64,000 nucleotides of DNA from the NCBI RefSeq assembly GCF_004348115.1, contig NZ_QPFB01000001.1, forward strand, positions 87,752 through 151,751, in the 5' to 3' direction. The stretch's first letter is position 1, and each line of letters begins with the position of its first letter. Made by a program: the position numbers and the translations under genes. Shown here piece after piece: positions 43,065-54,192 of the stretch. The notes beneath the pieces were generated by a model that saw only the letters and a program-made list of their open reading frames with translations, did no database searches and was not told the origin of the DNA. The stretch is from Stenotrophomonas sp. ATCM1_4. GTDB lineage: Bacteria; Pseudomonadota; Gammaproteobacteria; Xanthomonadales; Xanthomonadaceae.

Positions 43065-44474
43065 ATGTCCCTGGAAAACGTTGAGAAGCTGATCAAGGAC
43101 AACCAGGTCGAGTTCGTCGACCTGCGTTTCGTCGACATGCGCGGTATCGAGCAGCACGTGACCTTCCCGGTCTCGATCATCGAGCCGTCGCTGTTCGAGG
43201 AAGGCAAGATGTTCGATGGCAGCTCGATCGCCGGCTGGAAGGGCATCGCCGAATCGGACATGGTGCTGCTGCCGGACCCGGACAGCGCCTACCTGGACCC
43301 GTTCTACGCCGATCCGACCCTGGTGCTGACCTGCGACGTGCTCGACCCGGCCACCATGCAGGGCTATGGCCGCTGCCCGCGCGGCATCGCCAAGCGCGCC
43401 GAGGCCTACCTGAAGTCCTCGGGCATCGCCGACCTGGCCTTCTTCGGTCCGGAGCCGGAATTCTTCATCTTCGACTCGGTCCAGTTCGCCAATGACATGG
43501 GCCACACCTTCTTCAAGATCAACTCCGAGGAAGGTTCCTGGAACACCGGCAAGAGCTACGAAGGCACCAACAGCGGCTACCGCCCGACCGTGAAGGGCGG
43601 CTACTTCCCGGTGCCGCCGACCGACTCGCTGCACGATATCCGCGCCGAGATGTGCAAAGTGCTGGAAAAGGTCGGCATCGAAGTCGAAGTGCACCACCAC
43701 GAAGTGGCCAACGCCGGCCAGTGCGAGATCGGCGCCAAGTTCAACACCCTGGTCACCAAGGCCGACGAACTGCAGCGCATGAAGCACGTCATCAAGAACG
43801 TGGCCCATCGCAACGGCAAGACCGTCACCTTCATGCCCAAGCCGCTGGTCGGCGACAACGGCAGCGGCATGCACGTGCACCAGTCGCTGGCCAAGGAAGG
43901 CAAGAACCTGTTCTCCGGTGACGGCTACGGTGGCCTGAGCCAGATGGCGCTGTGGTACATCGGCGGCATCTTCAAGCACGCCCGCGCCATCAATGCCTTC
44001 GCCAACTCCGGCACCAACAGCTACAAGCGCCTGGTCCCGGGCTTCGAGGCACCGGTGATGCTGGCCTACTCGGCCCGCAACCGCTCGGCCTCGTGCCGCA
44101 TCCCGTGGGTGTCCAACCCGAAGGCGCGCCGCATCGAGATGCGTTTCCCGGACCCGATCCAGTCCGGCTACCTGACCTTCACCGCGCTGATGATGGCCGG
44201 CCTGGACGGCATCAAGAACCAGATCGACCCGGGCGCACCGAGCGACAAGGACCTGTACGACCTGCCGCCGGAAGAAGAGAAGCTGATCCCGCAGGTCTGC
44301 TCCTCGCTGGACCAGGCACTGGAAGCGCTGGACAAGGACCGCGAGTTCCTCAAGGCCGGTGGCGTGATGAGCGACGACTTCATCGATGCCTACATCGCGC
44401 TGAAGATGAAGGAAGTGACCGCGTTCCGCGCGGCCACCCACCCGCTGGAGTACCAGCTGTACTACGCAAGCTGA
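43065..44474 (+). CDS. glnA: Glutamine synthetase, type I
   Basis: A 469-residue type I glutamine synthetase, ligating ammonium to glutamate with ATP in the cytoplasm. Signatures include [10 protein letters not shown] (beta-grasp), [10 protein letters not shown], the ATP-binding [16 protein letters not shown], and [10 protein letters not shown]. The adenylylation site is Tyr398 in DLYDLPPEE, so control by GlnE is expected. ATG at 43065. Transcription from a sigma-54 promoter with two NtrC enhancer boxes is clearly predicted, tying it to ntrBC at 49309-51787. glnK and amtB follow in the same direction after a 308-bp gap. Confidence 0.97.
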   Translation: MSLENVEKLIKDNQVEFVDLRFVDMRGIEQHVTFPVSIIEPSLFEEGKMFDGSSIAGWKGIAESDMVLLPDPDSAYLDPFYADPTLVLTCDVLDPATMQGYGRCPRGIAKRAEAYLKSSGIADLAFFGPEPEFFIFDSVQFANDMGHTFFKINSEEGSWNTGKSYEGTNSGYRPTVKGGYFPVPPTDSLHDIRAEMCKVLEKVGIEVEVHHHEVANAGQCEIGAKFNTLVTKADELQRMKHVIKNVAHRNGKTVTFMPKPLVGDNGSGMHVHQSLAKEGKNLFSGDGYGGLSQMALWYIGGIFKHARAINAFANSGTNSYKRLVPGFEAPVMLAYSARNRSASCRIPWVSNPKARRIEMRFPDPIQSGYLTFTALMMAGLDGIKNQIDPGAPSDKDLYDLPPEEEKLIPQVCSSLDQALEALDKDREFLKAGGVMSDDFIDAYIALKMKEVTAFRAATHPLEYQLYYAS

Positions 44475-45121
<647 letters not shown>

Positions 45122-45142
45122 CCCCCACAGCCGGAGTCGACA

Positions 45143-46567
45143 ATGCGAACGGAATTTTTCACCGGGCTCAAGGCCCGGTTCGGTGGCCTGTGCCTGTCGT
45201 TCATGCTCGCCGTCATGGCGGTGGGCATGCTTCCCTCACACGCGTTGGCCCAGCAGGCCACGCCGCCGCAGCCGGAGGCAACGCAAGGCGCGGCACCGGC
45301 AGTTGCCGCCGAGGCCCCGGCCGAAGCCGCCGCCGAGGCGGCACCCAGCTTCGATCGCGGGGACGTGGCGTGGATGCTCACCGCCACCTTGCTGGTGCTG
45401 ATGATGGTGGTGCCGGGCTTGGCGCTGTTCTATGGCGGCCTGGTGCGCGCCAAGAACGTACTCTCTGTGCTGAGCCAGGTGCTGGTGGTGTTCTCGCTGG
45501 TGCTGATGCTGTGGGTGGCCTATGGCTACAGCGCGGTGTTCAGTGCGGGCAACCAGTTCTTCGGTTCCTTCACCCAATTCGCCTTCCTCAAGGGCTTCAC
45601 CCCCGAATCGGTGGGCAACACGCCGATCGCCGGGTTGCCGGACTTCCTGTTCGTGGCCTTCCAGTCCACCTTCGCCGGCATCACCACCGCGCTGATCGTC
45701 GGCGCGTTCGCCGAGCGCATCAAGTTCCGCGCGGTGCTGTTGTTCTCGGCGTTGTGGTTCACCCTGAGCTACATCCCGATGGCGCACATCGTCTGGGGCG
45801 GCGGCTATCTGGGTGAGATGGGCGCGATCGACTTTGCCGGCGGCACCGTGGTGCACATCAACGCCGGTGTCGCCGGCCTGGTGGCGGCGTGGTTCGTCGG
45901 CAAGCGCCTGGGCTATGGCCAGACCGCATTGAAGCCACACAACCTGCCGCTGACCTGGATCGGCGCGATGCTGTTGTGGGTGGGCTGGTTCGGCTTCAAC
46001 GCCGGCTCGGCCGCGGCCGCCGACACGGTCGCCTCGCTGGCCTTCATCAACACCGTGCTGGCCACCGCTGCCGCGGTGCTGGGCTGGACGCTGGTGGAAG
46101 CGGTGACCAAGGGTCATCCCTCGGCGCTGGGCGCGGCTTCCGGCGCGGTCGCCGGCCTGGTGGGCGTGACCCCGGCCTGCGGCACGGTGGGCCCGCTCGG
46201 TGCGATCGTGATTGGGTTCGTCACCGGCATGATCTGCGTGTGGGGCGTGACCGGGCTCAAGCGCCTGTTGAAGGCCGATGACACCGCCGACGTGTTCGGC
46301 GTGCACGGCGTGGGTGGCATCGTCGGTGCGATCCTCACCGGCGTGTTCAGCGCACAATCGCTCGGCGGCACCAAGGCCGACCTGGATATCGGCCACCAGC
46401 TCTGGGTGCAGGTGGTCAGCGTCGGCTTCACGGTGCTGTGGAGCGCGGTGGTCACCGCGGTGATCCTGCTGGTGGTGCGCGCGCTGGTCGGCCTGCGCGT
46501 GAGCGAGGAAGCCGAACGCACCGGCCTGGATGTCACTACCCACGGCGAATCCGCCTACGAGGCCTGA
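45143..46567 (+). CDS. amtB: Ammonium transporter AmtB
   Basis: A 474-residue Amt/MEP/Rh ammonium channel with an N-terminal signal-like segment, a variable Ala/Pro/Glu-rich periplasmic stretch (about residues 37-68) and 11 membrane helices. The conserved family features are GLALFYGGLVRAKN, the pore histidines in VVHINAGVAGL and VFGVHGVGGI, and the ammonium-binding WFGFNAGSA region. It imports ammonium/ammonia and is blocked by GlnK, whose gene is 21 bp upstream. ATG at 45143. Confidence 0.95.
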   Translation: MRTEFFTGLKARFGGLCLSFMLAVMAVGMLPSHALAQQATPPQPEATQGAAPAVAAEAPAEAAAEAAPSFDRGDVAWMLTATLLVLMMVVPGLALFYGGLVRAKNVLSVLSQVLVVFSLVLMLWVAYGYSAVFSAGNQFFGSFTQFAFLKGFTPESVGNTPIAGLPDFLFVAFQSTFAGITTALIVGAFAERIKFRAVLLFSALWFTLSYIPMAHIVWGGGYLGEMGAIDFAGGTVVHINAGVAGLVAAWFVGKRLGYGQTALKPHNLPLTWIGAMLLWVGWFGFNAGSAAAADTVASLAFINTVLATAAAVLGWTLVEAVTKGHPSALGAASGAVAGLVGVTPACGTVGPLGAIVIGFVTGMICVWGVTGLKRLLKADDTADVFGVHGVGGIVGAILTGVFSAQSLGGTKADLDIGHQLWVQVVSVGFTVLWSAVVTAVILLVVRALVGLRVSEEAERTGLDVTTHGESAYEA

Positions 46568-46582
46568 GCGCCGCTTCAAAAG

Positions 46583-46620
46583 CCCCTCTCCCGCACGCGG
46601 GAGAGGGGTTGGAGTGAGGG
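46583..46620. repeat. Family A palindrome downstream of amtB
   Basis: CCCCTCTCCCGC (46583-46594) pairs with GCGGGAGAGGGG (46597-46608), followed by TTGGAGTGAGGG. Same family as the repeats at 1148 and 10835. It may act as a transcript stabiliser or partial terminator for glnK-amtB. Confidence 0.65.
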
Positions 46621-46683
46621 CCGCGCCAGCATCCTGCCGCAGGTCACTTGCTTTCCCACCCGCGGCAACGTGCAATGCCCGGC

Positions 46684-47421
46684 ATGAACCACAAACTCCT
46701 GTTGCCGCTGGCGCTGGTCGCCGCACTCGCCGCCTGCACCACCACGCCACAGCGCAATCCCCTGGCGCAATGGGTTCCCTCGGCGAACCACAACGCACGC
46801 CAGCCGGTGATCATCGTGCTGCACCATACCGACCAGGATTCGGTGCAGCAGAGCCTGGACACGCTGCGCAGCGCCAACAGCGGCGGCAAGGTGAGCTCGC
46901 ACTACCTGGTCGGGCGCAAGGGTGACCTGTACCAGCTGGTCGCCGACAGCGAACGTGCCTGGCATGCCGGTGGCGGGCGCTGGGGATCGATCACCGACCT
47001 CAACTCCACCTCGATCGGCATCGAGATCGACAACGACGGCGAGAGCCCGTTCAGCGCACCGCAGATCGCCACGCTGCTGCGTCTGCTCGATGACCTGTGC
47101 ACCCGCTACAACATCCCGCGCAGCCAGATCATCGGCCATGCCGACCTGGCCCCGTCGCGCAAGGCCGACCCCAGCCGATTCTTCCCCTGGCAGCAGCTGG
47201 CCGAGGCCGGCTTCGGTATCTGGCCCAAGGCCAGCGATGGCGCGGCCCCGGAAGGCTTCGACCGCTGGCTGGCGCTGCAGGCGCTGGGTTATCCGATGGA
47301 CGACCGTGCCGCGGCCGCGCGCGCCTTCCACCGGCGCTTCCGTGGCAGCGACACGTTGCCCGCCGAGCTGGATGCCGAAGATGCCCGCATCCTCCACTCT
47401 CTGCTGCAGCAGGTGAAGTGA
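46684..47421 (+). CDS. N-acetylmuramoyl-L-alanine amidase lipoprotein, AmiD-like
   Basis: A 245-residue amidase_2-family zinc enzyme. The lipobox LAAC gives a modified Cys at residue 18. Zinc ligands are predicted as His47 (VIIVLHHTDQ), His152 (IIGHADLAPSRKADPS) and Asp162. It cleaves the bond between muramic acid and the stem peptide, as AmiD does in E. coli, acting from the outer membrane. ATG at 46684 gives a compact lipoprotein signal; ATG at 46675 would add three residues. It lies between the amtB and surface-protein genes without obvious link to either. Confidence 0.85.
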   Translation: MNHKLLLPLALVAALAACTTTPQRNPLAQWVPSANHNARQPVIIVLHHTDQDSVQQSLDTLRSANSGGKVSSHYLVGRKGDLYQLVADSERAWHAGGGRWGSITDLNSTSIGIEIDNDGESPFSAPQIATLLRLLDDLCTRYNIPRSQIIGHADLAPSRKADPSRFFPWQQLAEAGFGIWPKASDGAAPEGFDRWLALQALGYPMDDRAAAARAFHRRFRGSDTLPAELDAEDARILHSLLQQVK

Positions 47422-47458
47422 GCGACCGCGCCCGGTGGCATGGTCGCCGGGCGCGGGC

Positions 47459-49198
47459 TCAGTTGACGCTGCACTGGACCTGCACGTTGATCTGGCTGTT
47501 GGCCGGGAACGCCGTCACCGTCGTCCCGTTGGCGGTCAGCAGGTCCGCCGGCGCCTGCGGGCAGGTCGCATTGTTGGTGGGTGTGCAGGAGAGCACCTGG
47601 CAGTTGGACAGCCCGCTCGTGGGCGTGTCCTTCAGGACCGCGCCACCGGCATCGCCCGGGCCGCCGTTGCGGAACTGCAGCGAATAGGTCGTGCTGCTCC
47701 CGGACGGCACGCTGGCCACGGCATTGGTCTTGGTCACGGAGAGGTCGACGCCGGCCGCATTGGTGAAGGTGCAGGTGATGTTCGCGCCCTGGACGATGGC
47801 CGCGGCCGGCAGCGTGACGCTGCGGTTGGGCAGGTCCACGGTGCCGCTCACGCCGGCGGGCAGGCCGCTGCACTGGATCGCGCTTAAGGCGAAGCCCGGC
47901 GTCTGTGCCTCGGTCAGCGTGGTGGCCGTGTTCACCGCCGTCAGCGCACGCGCGCTGCCGGCCACGGCCTGGCCGGCGCTGGTCGTGGTCAGCGTCTGCG
48001 TGGGCAGGCCATTGGTGCCGGTGAAGGTGAAGGCGCCCACCGCGCGTTCGCTGATCTTGCGCGCGGTCACCACCGGCCGGGGCGTGTTGGTGATGGTGCA
48101 GGTGTACTGCGTGTTGGCGGCCACCGCGATGGTCCAGTCGGGGCCGGTCCCGCTGGGCGTGTAGGCCTGCTGCTGGCCGTTGAGCTGGTAGGACGTGCAG
48201 CTGATGCTCTTGTCGTAGTCACCGATGGCCTGGACGCTGTTGGCCGCCATGTCATCGCGCACGACGTGGTTGCCGGTGCTGACCTGCAGCGCGCCGGTGC
48301 TGGCCTGCTGCCCCGTCCCGGCGCCGCTGGTGGAGGCCGCGCGCAACGTGTTGTTGCCCTGGCGGATGGAGACGGTGAACTGGTCGTTGGGCGCGATGCG
48401 GCCCAGGTTCACCACCTTGTTAACCATGATCGCCGGCACCGGGTAGACGATGCTGCCGGCGCAGCCGCTGGAACTGCTCGCCTGCGAGGGGTCGCTGAAC
48501 TGGGTGGCGGGAATGATCTGCGCCGCCCCGCCGTTGATCGAGGGATGCTGCCAGCGCAGCCGGTTGAAGTTCAGGCCGCCGGCATTCACCCAGTAGATGC
48601 GCATCAGGGCACAACTGTTGGCGACGTCGGCGTTGAAGCTGCCGATGGCCCGGAAGTCGGTTTCGCCGCTGGTGTAACTGCTCAGTGCGCCGACCGGGAT
48701 GTCGTAGTTGGCGGTGCGGTAGGCGGTACTGGTGTAACTGGAGGACATGCTGACCTGCACCGAGTCGTCATGCGCCACGGAAAGCGTGTAGGTGCCGGCA
48801 ACCGGGAACCGCACCAGCGTGTACATCACCCGGCCCATGGCCTGGTAGCGGCAGGGATCGGTCTGCAGGTTGGCGGCGGTGCGGCTGTCGCACAACGCGA
48901 ACGGATTGCTGCCGTAGTCCACCAGCGCCGAGGTGCCGGTGCGGACCGCATTGGCCGGGTTGTTGGCCAACGCGGAGAGGTTGGCGATGGTGGCGGGGTT
49001 GTTGACGAACCGCGGGGCGCCTTGCGGACCGATGTAGTTGGCATCGGATGCGATGCTGGTGGTGCCACGGTAATCCTCCCACAGCACGTTCTGTGCGGCC
49101 GCCTGGAACGCGGTCATGGCCAGCAGCAGGCCGGCGATGCCGGCGCCACCGGCGCGCCAGAGGCCGGAAAGCGTGGTTCGAGCGTGAAGCGTTGGCAT
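47459..49198 (-). CDS. Large secreted adhesin-like protein with DUF11 domain
   Basis: A 579-residue surface or secreted protein with a signal peptide (ending near FQAAAQ, residue 36). The mature protein begins with a domain of about 240 residues (WEDYRGTTSIASDANYIGPQ), followed by two SpaA-like beta-sandwich modules and a single C-terminal DUF11 repeat (DLSVTKTNAVASVPSGSST, FRNGGPGDAGGAVLKD). There is no autotransporter barrel, sorting motif or membrane anchor, so its surface attachment is unclear. ATG at 49198 has AGGGGA upstream. A sigma-54-like promoter and an NtrC box lie upstream of it. Adhesive function is inference. Confidence 0.75.
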   Translation of the reverse strand: MPTLHARTTLSGLWRAGGAGIAGLLLAMTAFQAAAQNVLWEDYRGTTSIASDANYIGPQGAPRFVNNPATIANLSALANNPANAVRTGTSALVDYGSNPFALCDSRTAANLQTDPCRYQAMGRVMYTLVRFPVAGTYTLSVAHDDSVQVSMSSSYTSTAYRTANYDIPVGALSSYTSGETDFRAIGSFNADVANSCALMRIYWVNAGGLNFNRLRWQHPSINGGAAQIIPATQFSDPSQASSSSGCAGSIVYPVPAIMVNKVVNLGRIAPNDQFTVSIRQGNNTLRAASTSGAGTGQQASTGALQVSTGNHVVRDDMAANSVQAIGDYDKSISCTSYQLNGQQQAYTPSGTGPDWTIAVAANTQYTCTITNTPRPVVTARKISERAVGAFTFTGTNGLPTQTLTTTSAGQAVAGSARALTAVNTATTLTEAQTPGFALSAIQCSGLPAGVSGTVDLPNRSVTLPAAAIVQGANITCTFTNAAGVDLSVTKTNAVASVPSGSSTTYSLQFRNGGPGDAGGAVLKDTPTSGLSNCQVLSCTPTNNATCPQAPADLLTANGTTVTAFPANSQINVQVQCSVN

Positions 49199-49240
49199 GT
49201 CATCCCCTGAAGTGTTACTTGCCGCAATGGCGCGGATAGT

Positions 49241-49256
49241 GGCCTTGGCGGTGCCA
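49241..49256 (-). promoter_or_regulatory. Candidate sigma-54 promoter of the adhesin-like gene
   Basis: On the minus strand TGGCACC-GCCA-AGGCC has the -24 GG and -12 GC at sigma-54 spacing; the -24 block matches well, the -12 block weakly. A start about 12 bp downstream would give a leader of roughly 30 nt before the ATG at 49198. The NtrC box at 49291-49309 would lie about 70 bp upstream of that start. Confidence 0.45.
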
Positions 49257-49290
49257 AGCCGCCGTGACGATGCTGCCCAGCCGGTCGCCT

Positions 49291-49309
49291 TTGCACTACA
49301 TTGGTGCAA
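49291..49309. promoter_or_regulatory. NtrC binding site overlapping the ntrB start
   Basis: TTGCACT-ACAT-TGGTGCAA is nearly identical to the glnA site 2. Its last base is the A of the ntrB ATG. Bound here, NtrC would block transcription or translation initiation of ntrBC, a direct negative autoregulation. It could also serve as an enhancer for the divergent adhesin-like gene. Confidence 0.8.
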
Positions 49310-50344
49310 TGACGATGCCTGATGACCGCCCCGCGCTGGACGTGCTGGGTACCCCCGTGGCCTGGGCCAGCGCCGATGGCCGCATCCTTGGCACCAACCC
49401 GGCCTTCGCGCGCTGGATGGGCGTGAGCGTGCGCCGTCTGGTCGGCCAGCCGCTGGTCTCGCTGGAGGCGCAGGGCGAGGCCCTGGCCAACTTCCTGGCC
49501 CGCGACGAGCGCGACGTGCTGCGCTTGCATCGGTTGATCCTGGCCCTGCCGGGCGAGAGTCCGCGTTTCGCCGAGGGCTGGTTGAGCCGGCTGGAGGAAG
49601 GCGGCTGGCTGCTGGAGGCCTACCCGGTGGACGAGTTCGTCGCGCCCGACCCGGCGCAAGTGCTGCCCGGCGCACTGTCGGCCGCCCTCAAGGGCCTGGC
49701 CCACGAGCTGCGCAACCCGTTGGCCGGGCTCAAGGGCGCCGCGCAGCTGCTGGCCCGCCGGGCCCAGGGCCGCGACGCCGGCGAGCGTGAGTTGATCGAC
49801 CTGATCGGCGCGGAGATCGAACGCCTCAACGGCCTGCTCGAACAGCTGCTGTCACCGGCCCCGGCGCGACCGCACGCGGCCATGAACATCCACGCCGCGC
49901 TGGAGCGGGTGCTGCGCCTGGCCGAGAGCGAGGCGGGCTGGTCGGTGCGTATCCAGCGCGATTACGACCCCAGCATCCCAGAGTTCGACGGTGACCCCGA
50001 CCGCCTGACCCAGGCCGCCTGGAACCTGGTGCGCAACGCCATCCAGGCCGGCGCCACCGTGGTGACGCTGCGCACCCGGGTCGAGCACGGTCTGCGCATC
50101 GGCGACCAGATCCAGCCGTTGGCGCTGCGCCTGGAAGTGGCCGATGACGGCCGCGGCGTGCCCGAGGACATGGCCGAGCACCTGTTCCTGCCGCTGGTCA
50201 GTGGCCGCGCCGAGGGCACCGGCCTGGGCCTGGCGCTGGCCCAGCAGGTGGCGCGCGAACACCGCGGCACCCTCGGTTACCGTTCGCGCCCCGGCCACAC
50301 GGTGTTCACCGTGCTGCTGCCGCTGGGCACACAGGAGGCCCGTG

Positions 50345-50352
<8 letters not shown>
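49309..50352 (+). CDS. ntrB: Nitrogen regulation sensor histidine kinase NtrB
   Basis: A 347-residue soluble histidine kinase. A PAS domain (about residues 8-70) precedes the HisKA domain with His132 in LAHELRNPLAGLKG, then the ATPase domain with N-box QAAWNLVRNAIQA, VADDGRGVPED and GTGLGLALAQQVA. PII protein inhibits its kinase and triggers its phosphatase function, linking it to glnK at 44783. ATG at 49309 directly follows an NtrC box. Its stop overlaps the ntrC start by 8 bp. Confidence 0.94.
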
Positions 50353-51787
<1,435 letters not shown>

Positions 51788-51828
51788 GCGCACGACACCG
51801 GGCAAACGTTCGTAGCAAGGAGATTCCA

Positions 51829-52398
51829 ATGCGCATCCATCTTCCCCTGACTGCCCTGGCCGCCACCGCGCTGCTGGCCGCCTGTGGCTCCGGCCCCGCG
51901 CCCCGGCCGCAGGCGCCGCCGCCGCCACCGTCGGTCAGCACCGCACGCATGGCCGAAGCCAACCTCGCGCCGGCCTCGGCCAGCCTGGTCAGCGGCCGCC
52001 TGGCGCTGGTGCCCGAAGCCGGCGGCGTGCATATCACCGGCGTGGTGGGTGGCCTGCCGCGCGGCCGGCCGTCTGCCTTCCACGTGCACGAGAAGGGCGA
52101 TTGCAGCGCGGTGGACGCCAGCAGTGCCGGCGGCCACTTCAACCCCACCGCGCAGGCGCATGGCCGCGCCGGCGCCGGCGCGCACCATGCCGGGGACATG
52201 GACAACCTGCTGGCCAATGCCGAAGGCGTGGCCAATGTCGACATTCACCTGCGCGGCGTCACCCTCGGCGGTGGCGCAGTCAACGACATTGCCGGTCGCG
52301 CCCTCGTGGTGCACGCTGCACCCGACGACTACCGTAGCCAGCCTGCCGGCAATGCCGGTGCCCGTGTCGCCTGCGCGGTGATCCGCGTCGTACGCTGA
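51829..52398 (+). CDS. sodC: Cu/Zn superoxide dismutase lipoprotein (copy 1)
   Basis: A 189-residue Cu/Zn superoxide dismutase of the bacterial periplasmic type, predicted to be lipidated at Cys19 (LLAAC) and linked by a Pro-rich tether. Copper ligands are predicted as His85 and His87 (AFHVHEKGDC), His103 and His162; zinc ligands as His103, His111, His120 and Asp123. The Cys92-Cys182 disulfide and ADDY-like APDDYRSQPAGNAG end are typical. ATG at 51829. Followed 44 bp later by a second copy. Confidence 0.9.
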   Translation: MRIHLPLTALAATALLAACGSGPAPRPQAPPPPPSVSTARMAEANLAPASASLVSGRLALVPEAGGVHITGVVGGLPRGRPSAFHVHEKGDCSAVDASSAGGHFNPTAQAHGRAGAGAHHAGDMDNLLANAEGVANVDIHLRGVTLGGGAVNDIAGRALVVHAAPDDYRSQPAGNAGARVACAVIRVVR

Positions 52399-52442
52399 AT
52401 GCGCCTGTCGCTCTGATCCACCCATTCATAGGGAGCAAGACC

Positions 52443-53066
52443 ATGCGTTTGATCCACACCACGTTGTTCCTCGCCGGCGCGCTCGCGCTGACCGCCTGCA
52501 ACCAGGGCGCAGAACCCGATGCCGCCCCGGCCGAACCGGCCGCCGACGCACCTGCCGCCGCGGCCCCGGCCGCTGATCCGGCCGCTCCGCCGGCCATGGC
52601 CATGGCCGCGCCGGTCGCCGTCGCCCAGCTGGAGCCGACCAAGGACAGCACGGTCAAGGGCAGCATCAGCTTCACCGTGGTTGACGGCCAGCTGCGCGCC
52701 AGCGGCGACATCAGCGGCTTGCAGCCGGACAGCGAGCACGGTTTCCACATCCACGAGAAGGGCGATTGCAGTGCGCCGGACGGCACCAGTGCCGGTGGCC
52801 ACTTCAACCCGGGCAGCAGCGAACACGGCAGCATCGACGCCACCGCCCACCACGGCGGCGACATGCCCAACATCAAGGCCGATGCCCAGGGCAACGCCCA
52901 CATCGACGGCCCGGTGGCCAGCAACGTCAATGCCGGCAAGGGCGATGCGTTCGACATCATCGGCCGCGGCCTGATCGTCCATGCCGACCCGGACGACTAC
53001 AAGACCCAGCCGACCGGCAATGCCGGCGCACGCCTGGCTTGCGCGGTGATCAACAAGGCACCGTAA
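52443..53066 (+). CDS. sodC: Cu/Zn superoxide dismutase lipoprotein (copy 2)
   Basis: A 207-residue paralogue of the preceding gene with lipobox LTAC (Cys19) and a longer Ala/Pro-rich tether (residues 20-60). Metal ligands are predicted as His102, His104, His120, His128, His137, Asp140 and His180, all spaced as in copy 1, with disulfide Cys109-Cys200. The core is closer to classical SodC than copy 1. ATG at 52443 has GGGAGC upstream. Probably co-transcribed with copy 1 and held at the inner leaflet of the outer membrane, scavenging periplasmic superoxide. Confidence 0.92.
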   Translation: MRLIHTTLFLAGALALTACNQGAEPDAAPAEPAADAPAAAAPAADPAAPPAMAMAAPVAVAQLEPTKDSTVKGSISFTVVDGQLRASGDISGLQPDSEHGFHIHEKGDCSAPDGTSAGGHFNPGSSEHGSIDATAHHGGDMPNIKADAQGNAHIDGPVASNVNAGKGDAFDIIGRGLIVHADPDDYKTQPTGNAGARLACAVINKAP

Positions 53067-53082
53067 GCGGGCGCGCTGCTCC

Positions 53083-53125
53083 AAACCCCCTCCCTTGCGC
53101 AGCAGGGGAGGGCGGGGGAGGGGTT
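53083..53125. repeat. Intergenic GC-rich repeat (family B)
   Basis: CCCCCTCCCTTGC and CAGGGGAGGGCGGGGGAGGGG form a short inverted unit like those at 33546 and 55508. Confidence 0.6.
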
Positions 53126-53153
53126 TGCCTCCGGGCCGAACCGCTCCAGACAA

Positions 53154-53175
53154 AAGGGCCGCTTGCGCGGCCCTT
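53154..53175. terminator. Bidirectional terminator between sodC and the leftward gene
   Basis: AAGGGCCGC (53154-53162) pairs with GCGGCCCTT (53167-53175) around TTGC. An A-run before it and a T pair after it suit termination in both directions between convergent genes. Confidence 0.65.
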
Positions 53176-53198
53176 CTGCATTCACCCCGGCAAGGCGC

Positions 53199-54086
53199 TC
53201 AGTGCGCCAGCAGCGCCTTCGCGTCCTGGCCGGCATGCACATGCACGTACAGCACGTCGATGCCATGCGCCTCCAGCACCGCGGCCATCTGCCGCTGGCG
53301 CATCAGGTACTGCTCGTACACCCGCTGCAGGCGGTCGCAGGCATTGCGCTCATGGCCGTAGTGCGCGCACCAGCCGGCCGGGTCGAACAAGGCCATGCGC
53401 ACTTCGCCACCGACATAACGCAGCAGCGGTTCCGGCGGGGCTTCCAGCCATTGCTCCTGGCCGGGCGCGAACATCGCCGTCTCCAGCAGCGGCCACAGGT
53501 CGGCCAGGCCCTGGTTGTCGTACTGCATGGCCATCATCGCGGCCAGGTCGTTGAAGGTGAAATAGCGTGCGTGCTCGATCTGCGCGGCAAACCCGGTCTG
53601 CGCCAGCAGCGCGGTGTCCGGCTGCGCCATGCCGTTGGCCAGCAGCACCTCTTCCAGCGCATCACGCGCTTCCTGCAGCAGCCCGGTATCGGTGCCGGTC
53701 AACACGAACGGCACCACCCGCAGCCCACCGCCGACCAGGCCCGGATCGGCCTGCAGCGGCAGCGGCACCTCACCGTTGGCATCGGCACCGAAGGCCAGCA
53801 GGCGCGGCCCCTGGTTGCGGCCGGGCGCACGCGCCTGCAGCTCTTCCAGGCGGCGATGGATCGGCAGGCCCGGGCGCAACACCTCGGCCGGGTCGAAATG
53901 CGCCGCAGCGAACACCAGGTCCAGGCCGCTGACCTGCGGCACCAGCTTGGCCAGGTCACGGCCGACCAGCGCGGCCAGTTCGCCGGCCTGGTCCGAGGAC
54001 AGCGCGGCCTTGCGTGGTTGCTGGCCACCGGCCAGTTCCAGTGCCAGTACGCCCAGTGCGTTCATGTCGGGGTTGGAATTGCTCAT
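53199..54086 (-). CDS. Conserved protein of unknown function
   Basis: A 295-residue cytoplasmic protein, starting MSNSNPDMNALGVLALELAG. No signal peptide or membrane segment. It has a mixed alpha/beta composition and recurring acidic motifs (GLDLVFAAAHFDPAEVLRPG, ARYFTFNDLAAMMAMQYDNQ) that I do not recognise as a named family. The N-terminal 58 residues of in-frame extension upstream are not homologous in character, so ATG at 54086 is chosen. Convergent with the sodC pair. Confidence 0.7.
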   Translation of the reverse strand: MSNSNPDMNALGVLALELAGGQQPRKAALSSDQAGELAALVGRDLAKLVPQVSGLDLVFAAAHFDPAEVLRPGLPIHRRLEELQARAPGRNQGPRLLAFGADANGEVPLPLQADPGLVGGGLRVVPFVLTGTDTGLLQEARDALEEVLLANGMAQPDTALLAQTGFAAQIEHARYFTFNDLAAMMAMQYDNQGLADLWPLLETAMFAPGQEQWLEAPPEPLLRYVGGEVRMALFDPAGWCAHYGHERNACDRLQRVYEQYLMRQRQMAAVLEAHGIDVLYVHVHAGQDAKALLAH

Positions 54087-54192
54087 GGTTCGCGGTTGGC
54101 CCGTCACGGGCTCGAAGCTACACTCAACGCCATTATGCCTGCTATCGCGTGCAGGCCACGTTGCACTCACATTCCAGTCATCAGGTACCCGC

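Noticed and set aside
47435..47887. Plus-strand frames antisense to the adhesin-like gene
   Set aside because: They have no start site support or homology, while the minus-strand gene has a signal peptide and recognisable beta-sandwich domains.
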